DNA of 64,000 nt from Mugil cephalus (lineage: Eukaryota; Chordata; Actinopteri; Mugiliformes; Mugilidae), in contig NC_061781.1 of assembly GCF_022458985.1 (NCBI RefSeq), forward strand, positions 6,993,501 through 7,057,500. The letters are read 5' to 3'. The notes below the pieces were generated by a model. The model saw nothing but the letters and a program-made list of their open reading frames with translations. It was not told the origin of the DNA and made no database searches. The position numbers and the translations under genes are program-made. Shown in pieces: positions 52,974 through 64,000 of the stretch (its first letter is position 1; the number at the start of each line of letters is the position of its first letter).

Positions 52974-53590
52974 GTGTTGCCGGAGTCACGACGCTGTTCC
53001 TATAACCAAGTCACATTCGTATTCTTAGGCCTTCTTTGGGTATCGTTAGCGTTTCGATCAGATTGGAGGGTCAGAGTGCTACTCTGTCTGAGCCAAGCTA
53101 GCGGTTCATGTTCATCTGTTCTGAGCTGCACAAGGAAATCATTTTTAAACCGTGATAGCAGAAGGGAGACTATCGACTTGGTTGCATATCTCCTTAGAAA
53201 GCCAGTTTCAGGGCAGACATTCCAGCAAAAGCTGGACATTGTGCGGCAAGGCCCAACCCCAGAGCTAGCTAGCCTGACCCAGTTGGGGTAAGGCTGTGTC
53301 TGCCACTTTCAAGTCAGCAACTATGAGCGCTACCCTTGGCTGACAGACTGCATTCACCTCGCGACATGGGTACCCCATGGTCCCAAGGGTTCCCTGAGAT
53401 ACATCCAGAACTGATACTCAATCAGCCTAGCAGTCCTCCTCTTCTTGCACACTCCACCCAGTCAAGCAGCCTCTCACCTGAACCTAATGGGTTTCCAGTA
53501 GGTGAGAACATATCAGTGGCGTTTTCTCCTGGAGGCCAAGGGAAGCCATGCTTCCTCTCTTTTATCGTCTCTGTAGCTGTCATTAAATAA
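52974..53590 (+). other. Unidentified open stretch after the repeat, possible retroelement remnant
   Basis: Two open frames follow the dispersed repeat: 52974-53291, with RRETIDLVAYLLRKPVSGQT near its end, and 53336-53590, rich in Pro and Ser. Neither starts with a strong context, and I recognise no family. An ATTAAATAAAG signal at about 53582 follows. Together with the adjoining repeat this could be a decayed gag-like piece of a retroelement, but it could also be chance. Confidence 0.25.
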
Positions 53591-56500
53591 AGACACTCCT
53601 TTTAGCAGTTTTGGCAATTCTTCTCTAACACTGTCATCTCATCCTTCTCCCCTTCTGTAATTATTGAGCAATTTTGTTGACATTCAGGCTATACCATCGT
53701 AATTCTGTGTGATCTCAGCATCACCGCTCAGACCCATGCTGAATGTATTTCTGTTTATGTTTCACAGTACATTAACAGTCTGATCCTACCTGTAGTTTGT
53801 GACAGGCTGTCAGATTTTACAACCGCGCCGCCTCCAAGGTTTGTCGTGGTTAATGGGCCGGGGTGACTCCGCAGCAGCCATTCCAATAATTCAAGTCTCC
53901 TACTCTGTGGTGCAGGTCAGGCTCTGTTTGACTATGTGACATTGAGGCAAACAGAGCAGTGATGGGGTATTTTATTGGCAGTAATCGGGAAGTGACGATG
54001 AAGAGAAAAGCTCAACCACTCTCTTGTTTGTAGTCCCCCATGTGCCATCATTTTGTTTGATTAAAATATTTTTGCCTTAAATGGATGCTTAAAGTCTGAA
54101 AACCAAAACCAAACACTCTAAGCAGGTTGTTGTATAATGTTTCCGGATATTGTTTCTGAATTATTTTTACTGAGCATTTGCAGATGTCAATATGAAAAGG
54201 CACCTACGGCACATTTAAAAATGAAGCCACTGAGGATATCCCACCTCACTTCAGCAACTCTGCACTATAGATCCACTTCTGAAGAGAAACAGTTTTGTAA
54301 ACCCTGCGGTGTAAATGCTGGACAGATGCAAGAAATGATATTTAACTTTTCAAATGAGAATGAAAAAAAGATCCTTAAACACCTTAGATGTTTTCTGAAC
54401 ATTAATGCACGTCATCCTTGTCTCTCAGTGCTTCTGCTGTAATAATGGATAAAGAAAAACTTCAAATAAAAAGAGAATCTCTCAGCAATATCGCTGTATG
54501 TTTCATTGCAAGTGTGTGTACAGTGCTTTATAAAAGTACTTCTCCGACACAGCTCCCCTTGCTGTTGATGTGTCAGGGAACTCTGGGTAGGCACTTTTAT
54601 CAGATGCTCTGGAGTGTTTTATCCGTGTATTTGCTTGGCTGTCAAAATCTCTCCATCTGTGGCATAATTATAGGACGGCCTCTCTAGGCTGCCTCACACC
54701 ATCTTTTATCAGTCAGCACCACTTGACTATTTTTACTCTTCACTGGTGAGCCAGAGAAGTGAGGAAGCGCAAGTGTGATCAGACAAAGGAGTCAGAGGAG
54801 AGTGTTCGCGCAGTGAGTGAAAGTGTGTTCCGGGTAGTTCTTGTCCGTCGCACAGCGTGGCCGTGATGTTCCACGTATCCGGTGTCAAGGTGTCACGTTT
54901 CACTGCTAGACTAAGCATGTTTGTGCTGAAACTGAATTCATTAAGAATGAAGTTGATGGTGGGAGTTTAATGTTTCCCATACTATGTTGTATTCATTCGT
55001 AAATTGACTTCCTCAACAGTGGGCATTTACTGATAATTTTGACAATAACCATCTTAGTTTGTCCATTAGCATGCTAAAACAAGTTAATCCCCACTGGGGC
55101 TTATACCTCCTCCAGAGGTCCTGTTTCAAGGCAGATAAAAATACGATTCTCTTCATGATTAATTATACGGTTGTCCAAAAACTGTTTTGGACACACATAC
55201 ACGTCACACATTTAAAAGATCTTCCAGTTGGAAAGCTTTTGGAGAGGTTCCAAACTAAGACCACAAAATTATTTGGATTTGCGTCCCTATAGCTAATTCC
55301 TGATAACTGTAGCTGTAGGAACTTTTATATGACCGACTCATTTAAAATATATCAAGGCTTGACGCTATGCACATGCAAGCACCATCACAAGTTGTTAGCT
55401 CCATTCACACTCCAACTCTTTGCCCATTTTTTTAACTGTCTGGACGTTGGACTGTGTCAGGCTCTTGAAAGACGGCGGAGGCCTCAGCCCACACACAGAG
55501 CTTCAAAACTGCTCTTCAAGAATATCACAAAGGGTTCACCCATCTCTTTGTACAGTCGCTCTGTTAATCCGAACATAGGACTTCTCTTGTTGCTTGCTTC
55601 TCACCTCGCAACAGCAATCCCACTCACCAGCCAATCTCATTATAGCTCAACAAGATAAGGAAATATATCACATTAAACTTATCATCCACTTTCTACTGTC
55701 CTCTAGTGGTTTTCCATAATAAGAGAATCCTTTTCAATAATGAATGATTCACCGACTACATCTTTATTGGGCTGCTTAGCTACTGTGTCGCCTTATTCAG
55801 GGGCAGAACACAAAAGAACATGCAGCAAAACTCCCCGAGCAGCCAACATCTAGTTCCACTGTGATCGATGGTAAACTGATGCTTGCCATGGATCCATTAC
55901 TAAGAGGCCTGGGCTTCCTCACACTGTAATTTGTAACCTGGGAACTGGCTAGGGTGGCCTCAGGGAAAGTGGCTCGGGAAAGCCTAATTTTCTCCCTTAG
56001 TGCATGAATGTTTTATTGAGCCCCATACTGTTGAGCCGATGGAACACGTATATAAACTGTAAGGGGAAGCGGAAGTGAATTCAAGAAGGAGGGGTCAACC
56101 TATTTGTCTTCCTTTCCGCAGGCCAATTTCCATCTCCTTATCTGTTTTCGGGGAGCAGCGAAGTGTAATTGGTGAAAGCGATGTCAGCACCTCACACTGT
56201 TTATCCCTCCCTGTGTACTACAAACAGGGTTAGACCTGTTTTATTAGCAGAGGGACTTAATGTAAAGACAGTTGGAACGATGGAAATTTCATTTTATATC
56301 AGTCATTGGACGTATGTAAAGATGGATACACCAGTCATGGCAGCATTCCATATCAGCCTCCTCCACCTAACTTGAATTTTAAATGAGGTGGAGCATAAAT
56401 AGAATAGAATAGTCAGTCCAAGTGGCCACACCCAAAAATATGGATAGTTTTAGGCCTTTATGTCATTTAAACAGGTGAGTTATATAAAAATTCACCTCCA

Positions 56501-57632
56501 TGCAATTAAACACAGACATTTGCTCTTTAGATGAAAATCACTTTCTTACCAGGCTGTAAACATGTTTATTTCTGCTGTAATGCTCCGTGGGGATTCAAGT
56601 CCAGTGCCACTCAAAAATTTTCCTGAAAACTAGTCACGCTGGTGAGTTGACGGAAGTTGGGGGTTTTCAGGTGCTGCGTGGTATAGGCACAGTCCCAACT
56701 CTACTGTATACCTGCCCTAGCCAATCCCTTCGTGTTAATTGCATTGGCATTTGTACTCGATGTGAATGCACAGGTCACAAGAAGTAATTAGGAAAATTCT
56801 TGACTTCATTTATCACTTTTGCTAACGACTGGCTAATTGGCAACATGACATTACAACGCCTATGCTAAGCTAAAGCTAACAGTTGCGCTGCCGGATTACG
56901 ACAACGCCTGGGCCAATTTAAAAATGCTTTTTCTCACTTATCCTCTGGGTAACTCTGGGGAATACGGTGAGTGACTAAATTTCACACGGGGGCGGCGTAT
57001 CCCTGTATGTGAAACAGTTCAACCGTATATATTTTCATTCTTTAACCACAGAAGCTGTTAAAGTGGCCCGTCTGGTTCTGGTGAATTTTACAGACTTCCA
57101 GAAAACAGAGATGCATATGCACATTTGACCTCCTAGGTGCAACATGCCCTGGAGCACTGATCCACACTTTACATGTGGTACATTTGGCAGTTTTGGGATC
57201 ACTTGTTTTCTCCACCTCTGAATCATAGTATCCTTGTCTTGAGATGTGAGCAGAAAGTGACCCGCCACCCACTCAGTCGAGGTTGGCAAACAAACAAAGA
57301 AACCCTCCTCTGCACTGAGTCCAGTCAAAGCAACGCATCGATTCTGTCAGGCAGACCGGTATAACTAGTCATCAGATGCAGTGAGCCATGTCAGGCAAGC
57401 AGCTTTTAATTGCAGACTAGGTTTATTTATTCTGCCCAGAGCAAAATAAATGAAATTAACCTGAAATGAACACTGGTTTATTATTTATCTGAAATGTACC
57501 TGTATAGTCTCATTTCCAGGTGAAATCAATTGGTGGTTTTCCAGAGTTTTGTCTCAGTCTGTTCATTCTTGGGGTCTGTATCCCCCAAGAAGCAGGGCCA
57601 CGTTCACGAATATATCGGGTCAAGACATACAT

Positions 57633-57711
<79 letters not shown>

Positions 57712-57720
57712 CACACACAC
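57633..57720. repeat. Long (CA)n microsatellite
   Basis: About 88 bases of CA with a single A interruption near 57696. Overlapping open frames of Thr-His or Cys-Val repeats are artefacts. Confidence 0.95.
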
Positions 57721-57815
57721 TTGAAACAGGAGACTAATTTGCACTCAATTATCTTTCACCTCTTGGCGAGACAGCCAAGGCAACTTGGGTTGTGACTGTG
57801 AGTGCCTTTGCCCAT

Positions 57816-57828
57816 GTGTGTGTGTGTC

Positions 57829-57861
<33 letters not shown>
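57816..57861. repeat. TG then GA dinucleotide repeats
   Basis: A short TG run leads into a pure GA run of about 26 bases. It lies 100 bases after the CA microsatellite. Confidence 0.88.
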
Positions 57862-59139
57862 AGGAGAGGGCGTGTTATCTAAACAATATTGTATCTAAAC
57901 ACATGAAACTTGCTGGTAAAGCAGAAATAGATTTTCTTTTAAAACCTCCGTAGTCTTTTATAGCAGTGACTCAGGATTTTTTACTGAATGGACGGCCCAC
58001 AGAAAAGATGCTTCAGTGCATTAAGACACTGAACTGTAGGTGTGTGTCTGTTAAGTGAGAGACTGGTGTGAATGACTTGGCAAAATTCTTTTGGCAAAAA
58101 AAGAAAAAAAAATACTGTAAAAGCCCAACAACAATCCTGGAGCAGTGATTCAAAGTACTGCACTGTATAGAACCAAAGACCATCAGAGGCCTGTTAGATC
58201 CCGCATGTTTGCCTTATATATGTCTTTTATACTCGTGCTGTTGTCAGTTTTTCTTCTCTCAGCTCAACAAATGCAACAGAAACAAAAACTGTAAAAGGAT
58301 CTCTGATGAAATTCAACGTAGTGTCCCTCGTCTGCTGCCCAGCTCCGCTCCAGCTCTGAAAGCACACACTGTATCTAAAGCAGAACCCCCTCACTCGTTC
58401 AGGCCGAGCACGCACGCCATAAGACGTCACAGCCAAATCTAATTTTCAAGATCAGAGCAAAAACAACACGCTGCCAGAGTCACTGGAAGTGTTACTTGTG
58501 AAGTGTGAGAAGATCGGCGTAACTCGATAATTATTTTCCTGTTCATACATGTGTGTAGCTTGTTTTGGAATTTGGGCCTCTAAATTTCAAACATGTTAGA
58601 TGTTTGTGGGGGAGAAATTGTGAATGGTTTTACTAAGAGCTTGCAGCTGGATTTGTCTCTGTTTTGCATTGATTTTTGTTTGGAATGGTTGAGAGGCAAA
58701 AAAAAAATAAAGATCCAAACACATCCAAGCTCTGCCTTCAATGTTTTCAGTGCTTTTTACAATGAAATTTATTCTATAATAAGAAGAAATAAAATAAATA
58801 CTCTCTCTTTTGTAAAGAAAGTGGAATTTTCTGTTAATAAAGTACGTCTAGAATGGCTTTCTAGGTTTAATATGACACGTTTCTCTTCTTCCAGTACCTG
58901 GTATTTATAAGTTTGAGTAGCTAGACCTCCCCTGCTGCCAGCAACTAAAGCTCATCTTGCCTTTGTTTCCACAACTGCAACCTTGACTCCCAAACATTTC
59001 TCATTTTTTAGCTTAATACCCTTTCTAGACAGCCTCAGATACTTGCCTGATATACTGTAACCACTGTGTGCTCGAACAATAGGTGACTCAGGTCACACTC
59101 CACTGTACTGTACTTGGCTCAGTGCTTTCCGGTTTGATA

Positions 59140-59776
59140 TATACACTCGCCGGGCACTTCATTAGGTACGCTAATGAAACAAATGCATTCTAATATGACA
59201 TCGCTTCACTAAATCTTAGCTTCACCACTGCTCTAATGTTCAGTTTATGTTGAAACGGCATCAGAAAGGAGGTAATTCACCTGGATGAATCATGTGAGCA
59301 TTCTGATAATGATGTGTCAGAATACTCAGTTTGCTGTGCACGCTATTAATATAGGTTAAAAATGAATATTTAATCATTTTATCATATTTCCTAGTGTGGA
59401 AGTCAAAGGGTTAAAGGAAGCAGATGTTGGCTCAATTAACTGACCAAACAAACAAAATGAACCAAAAGGGGAACAGGCGACCAATGAAAAATCATTTTGG
59501 AGGATGTGGTTTGTGGTGCTGTTAAACTAGATTGAATAAGTGCCTTTGTTATTTAGTCTAGCCCACAGGTTGTTAAAATAATAGAAATATGTGTCAGTAC
59601 AACCAATGCAATCAATACTACTACACTACAATACTAAACTACAAAATGAAAACACAACTGAATTAACATCTCTCTCGGTTATTTTAGCCAAATGCTGAAT
59701 ACAAAGCTAAAACTGGTGCAGGACTGTTATGTCTGAATGCGTTTAGAGTACTTCATGAAGTGGCTAGTAAACACAT
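59140..59776. mobile_element. Non-autonomous Tc1/mariner derivative, family B copy 2, with internal insertion
   Basis: The left end ATACACTCGCCGGGCACTTC then ATTAGGTAC, and the right end with ACTTCATGAAGTGGCTAGTA, match family B. The inner sequence CTAATGTTCAGTTTATGTTG and ATCATTTTGGAGGATGTGGT is shared with the 38.7-kb copy, where the two blocks are adjacent. Here they are split by about 220 extra bases (about 59255-59490). The extra DNA shares TTAACTGACCAAACAAA and CAAAAGGGGAACA with 60963-61030. Confidence 0.75.
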
Positions 59777-60959
59777 GTGGTATGTCAGTAACACTATATA
59801 TTGCATATAAATGTTTGTTCCTACTACTTTGACCATAATGCTTCTGTGACTACATTATGGCATGCTTAAAGTAAACCACACAACCAAAACATTTCCCCTG
59901 GTTTACTCCAGGGGTGCCATGACCGCAGCATATTTTACAGTGTTGTGATGAGAACAGTTCACAGTCAAACGCGGTGTTCTTATCAGTTGCCTGTTAACTC
60001 TTTCAGGAGGTAGAAACGAAGGGTAATAGAAAGTGACAGCAGCCCAGAACCAAAATAGATGGGAATCGTCGCTGGTCATGACTCACCCCTCATTCATTTT
60101 TAAGCAAGACGAGAGAGTGTAGTGGGTGCAGAGTTGTTTGAATGAGTGAAACTGGGCTGCAGCTGCTCGGCTGAATGTGGGTTAGCTTCACTGTGACAAC
60201 GACTCTTCAAACAGAGCCACAGCAAATGTGTCAAAACAAGAGAGTTTTCAGGCAAGATAATGGATAGGAAGTTTCAAAGCACATGATTCAGATATCGAGG
60301 AGATGCTTCGTCTGAGCGGTGATTAGTCACAATCAGATTTCTTTTTGGAGGATTGTGGAAGAGTTTTGTCACCACGCCGTCGCACAAAATACTCTCTCGA
60401 GGCAGAGTGTAATTCTAGATCTTCCTTGTTACTTTTTTCAACTGCAGTTCGAGCTATGACTGCTTCAGCGACTTTCCCCCGACTGCAAAACACTTCTGAG
60501 CCCAATACATCACACACTTTCAGCTGAGGAGCCAATCAGCGCCTTCTGTGCTGTTGTTGCCACGGCGAATGGTGATGGAGCTGGAGGCCTGTTGCCATGA
60601 CAGGACTGTTTGTCACACTGTTCATCTAGACGATTGTAACCACATTATTTTTTGTGAGATGCAAAACCAGAAATAGAAAACACAGATATACCCAAGTCCC
60701 TGATACCATTTACTGACATAACGTGTTTACTTTCCCTGCCTCTTGTCGGGGACTCAGCAGTCAACGATGCACAAGTTCACTTAACCCTTTGACTGGCAAT
60801 GTAACCACACTGTTGATCCTCTTTGTAGCAGTAGCAGTAGACAACAAAATGCTTAATTTCTCATTTTGTACCCGTTTCCTCACCATTGCTAGTCATTCAG
60901 TTTGTAAGGTATACAAATTTGCCCTTGTGTGAACACATTATATATACAAATATCTAGAC

Positions 60960-61245
60960 TGTGGCTATTTTATCATATTTCTTAACTGACCAAACAAAAT
61001 GAAACAAAAGGGGAACAAACAACTAATGAAAAACCTAATGCTATGAAACATCTCCATGATGTCACTGCTCATGATCTGGTCTATTTCCTGGGCCTCTACA
61101 TTTAACCCAGCTCCACCCATAGTCACACGTTGTTGGCCTGACCCGAAACAGTAACCCAAAGACAAAGAAAACAAATTATTTCAACTGATGATGACGAAAC
61201 AGTGTGAATGCAATGTGCAATCAGGCATAACATTATGACCACCTG
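60960..61245. repeat. Dispersed repeat fragment with a Tc1-type end
   Basis: The first part (60963-61035) matches the DNA inserted in the family B element at 59.4 kb. The last part (about 61223-61245) has CAATCAGGCATAACATTATG then ACCACC, the terminus of family A. It seems to be a patchwork of element pieces. Confidence 0.5.
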
Positions 61246-62035
61246 GAGAAAAAGTGTTGCTGTAAATAAATGACATTCTTTGTCACGACAGGCTGGGTAA
61301 AAATCTTTATCTTTATAACGTTTACGACCTCTTCACTGCATGCACCATCGTCAGCTGATTCTCTCTGATTTAATTCAACGCTTGGATTATCTTTACAGCT
61401 ACGGTTTGTTCTGTCCAACAACATAATTTGCGCGATAGGACGTTTCTTCCTCTGTAGGTAATCTTGTTTTGTTTTGTTCAGTCTAAAAAATTAAATTGGA
61501 AGCTTCTGGGACGCATGAATCACCCTGACTGTGATGGCACCAATTAGCAGCCACCGTGTTTGGTTTTCAGATTTATTTGCGGTACGTGTCACCATAATGA
61601 GATTTTGACTCGGAGGATAAAACAGTGAAATATAGACTATTAAACCCAACACTCTAAACACAGGTCACACATATGAATGGATAATAAAAAGATTAGCGTG
61701 CCCTCTTCCAAATGTCAGTAATATGCCCATGTGTGTAGCCGAGCATGCAGATTGTTCACACAGTGTGAGTTCTTATGGGCTGAAATAAAACTTTTTTTTC
61801 TCTCTTTTTATTTTTTTCTCTGTTTTGCTGCTTATTGTTGTGTGGCTGCGTCACGACCAGTTTAGAGGTAGCAGCTCCAAACATAACATTTCCCAAAAGC
61901 CTAATATTTATTTCAGCTTTCACATTTATTTTATTTATTTATGTACAAAAATCCCACAGTAATTGCTGTTTGACAGCTGAAATTGTTTTTATACCTCGAA
62001 CTAACGGCAGCTCACATGTCTCCGTGCGTGTGTGA

Positions 62036-62060
62036 TGTGTGTGTGTGTGTGTGTGTGTGA
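62036..62060. repeat. (GT)n microsatellite
   Basis: A short pure GT run in tmem163 intron 2. Confidence 0.85.
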
Positions 62061-63030
62061 ACTATTGCGCGAGCATCTCTTAGATCTCTGTACGTCTCAG
62101 AGCGTTTCAATTTGATTATGCAGAGCAGTCTCCACAGAGCTCATTATTAAACTGCGGGGGAAATACATTGTGGTCAGAGCTGCAAAAACAAAGCACTGTT
62201 TACTGCAATCTCTCAGTTTTAACGCGCACACAACCTCACACGTATAGATTTTCATAAGACGCACACATCCCTCTGTTGTCAGTCTCACACCGTCTCACTT
62301 TCTCTTGTTTTTTTTGTTGTTTTTTTTCTGTCAAATCTCTGCGCGCTGAAAACGAATCCCCGCTAGAGTTATGTCTGAATCAGCACCTCCTGAAGGTCAG
62401 CGAGAGGGACCAACATATTGAATGCGCTAACAATGACACACGCACGCAGGGGAGTGAACGGATTTGCTTTTAATGCCAGCTGAAACTGAATCTGCAGAAA
62501 AGTTGTTTTGCCACCAGTGTGTAAAATTATATCAGATACTAGGCCCCTTAAATAACGAGCGTGACAAAAAAGCATGGAAAATGGGACAATGTGTGACTGT
62601 CTTCGAAGGTGTGAAAAACAAAGCGTGGGACTGTCTCCTTAATGCAGATAGATTCACATTAGAAAAAAAGTTTATGCGAAATGACGAAACTGAGAAGGTC
62701 TTCAAACAGACAAAAAGCTTTGAACGCTCATGCAAAAAAGGCGGCGTTTCTATCTGTCTGCCACATGTCTCTTTCAACAAACAACATTTACCTTGTTCTT
62801 TCAGCCTCCTGAGGAGAAAAAGAGTCTCCTCTTTGTATGTACATTGTTGTACTTGTTGAGTGCATTAGAATATTTGTAGTCATTAGTCCTTCAGACCAGA
62901 CAGCATTAAACATGGCCGATACTAACTGACAGGAGAAAAAATATTAACATCATCTCAAGATCCTAACGCACTCTCTTTTGTTTCTTCTTCTATTTGTGCT
63001 TCTGTTTGTGGTCACAACCTTCTTTTCAAC

Positions 63031-63470
63031 TACACCAATCAGGCACAACATTGTGACCACCTTCCTAATATTGTGTAGGCCTTACTTGTGCCTCCAAAAC
63101 AGTTGTGACTCATCAGAGAATGGACATGGGTCTTCTGAGGGTGTCCTGTGGTGTCTGGGAATAGAATAAGTTGCTAGTTGTGTCCTGTGGATCATCTCAC
63201 AGATACTTGATCAGTTTGGGATCTAGTGAATTAGGAGGTCAGATCAACGCCTACTGTTCTTCATGTTTTTTTGAGTTGTTCCTAAACCGTTTGTGTGCCA
63301 TCATGGAGTCTCACTGCTATGGGTTGGGGGTGTCTGGTCTGGTCTAGGTGGGTGGTGCATGTCTAAGTAACATCAACATGAATCCCAGGTCTAAAAGTTT
63401 CCCAGCAGAACATCGTGTTGTCAAAAGATGGACAATGTTTCTCCTGTCAGTGGTCATAATGTTATGCCTG
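63031..63470 (+). mobile_element. Non-autonomous Tc1/mariner derivative, family A copy 4 (best preserved)
   Basis: The left end TACACCAATCAGGCACAACA then TTGTGACCACC, and the right end GTGGTCATAATGTTATGCCT, form good inverted repeats. The body has the TCTTCTGAGGGTGTCCTGTG and GGTCTGGTCTAGGTGGGTGG blocks shared with the other copies. At about 440 bases it lacks any transposase frame, while full-length relatives are above 1 kb. Confidence 0.85.
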
Positions 63471-64000
63471 CATATGAAAATACGTGTGTTCCTACAAAAA
63501 AAACAACATTTACATTAGTTTTTAAATGTGATCAGTAAGAAATGAGCATTTTGCTGCATGCCTTCACCTTTTGTCCTCATCGTAGTTTGTTTGCTTTGTA
63601 GAAAGAAAATGTTCTTAAGCTGAGTTGTCGGAAGAAATTGGCTGATATCGACACAAAGAGGTGCCGTTAAATTGCCACAGCTCTCAAGTGAGTGTCTGTG
63701 GCGAGGTTGGAGGGAATTATGTTTAATATTTAACTCAGAAATATAATGATAAAAAAAAAAAAACCCTAGTAATTTCTAACTCTGCTCCAGCGCCTGATCC
63801 TGCTGCTAACGGCAGAAAAACACATCTGTGGTTAAAAAGAACCTCTGACTCTGCTGAACGTTGTCTGCTTCTGTTTTTCTTTTTTTACCATTTTAACTGT
63901 ATTTAAATCTCAAACATAAGTTCCTCCAACCTCACCACATGTAGGATCACTGGACGAGGAGCTGGACAGACAGACATGCAGCTAGCGCAGTGGCTCAGGT

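Larger units (their letters stand above)
40583..64000 (+). other. tmem163 intron 2 (continues beyond the window)
   Basis: More than 23 kb with no convincing exon. It contains Tc1 derivatives, microsatellites, one retroelement-like block near 52.3-53.6 kb and unique AT-rich sequence. Stretches at 41000-43100, 44300-48800, 49200-50900, 53600-57600 and 61300-63000 show nothing I can name. Confidence 0.75.

Noticed and set aside
40583-64000. Search for tmem163 exon 3 (expected to encode a SASAFGFAFDA-like segment)
   Set aside because: No such sequence with fitting splice sites was seen by eye; the exon most likely lies beyond the window.

Overview
The window looks like teleost fish nuclear DNA. 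The genes are split into short, compact exons with vertebrate splice signals. The spaces between them carry several Tc1/mariner remnants typical of fish, CA microsatellites and small fold-back repeats. Four genes could be identified, all by exon-level protein similarity recalled from vertebrate orthologues. Their order is map3k19 (+), ccnt2 (-), acmsd (-), tmem163 (+), which is the linkage group known around human 2q21.3 (MAP3K19-CCNT2-ACMSD-TMEM163).

Region 1 (about 0.6-13.3 kb, +) is map3k19: 17 inferred coding exons that join an ankyrin-repeat N-terminus to a long disordered linker and a complete C-terminal STE-type kinase domain. One junction (7057 to 7292) does not keep frame in my model. 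Region 2 (14.0-14.75 kb) is a decayed Sleeping Beauty-like Tc1 element in the gap between converging genes. Region 3 (16.56-24.63 kb, -) is ccnt2, cyclin T2 of P-TEFb, in ten exons with cyclin box, His-rich region and a conserved C-terminal segment on a separate last exon. Region 4 (25.95-30.39 kb, -) is acmsd, complete in ten exons and exactly 336 residues, with every expected metal and catalytic residue present. Region 5 (31.6 kb to the end, +) holds the first two coding exons of tmem163, a vesicular zinc transporter. The rest of that gene lies beyond the window, and most of 31.8-64 kb is intron with transposon derivatives and simple repeats.

The four genes are unrelated in function: a stress-type MAP3K, a transcription elongation cyclin, a tryptophan/kynurenine branch-point decarboxylase and a zinc transporter. 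They are neighbours through old linkage, not as an operon or pathway. I found no CRISPR array, no convincing tRNA or rRNA, and no sign of a novel multi-gene system. The most interesting points are the ankyrin-kinase architecture of map3k19, its GC-AG intron, conserved short motifs in its linker, the alternative-looking ccnt2 tail, and several inverted-repeat elements.
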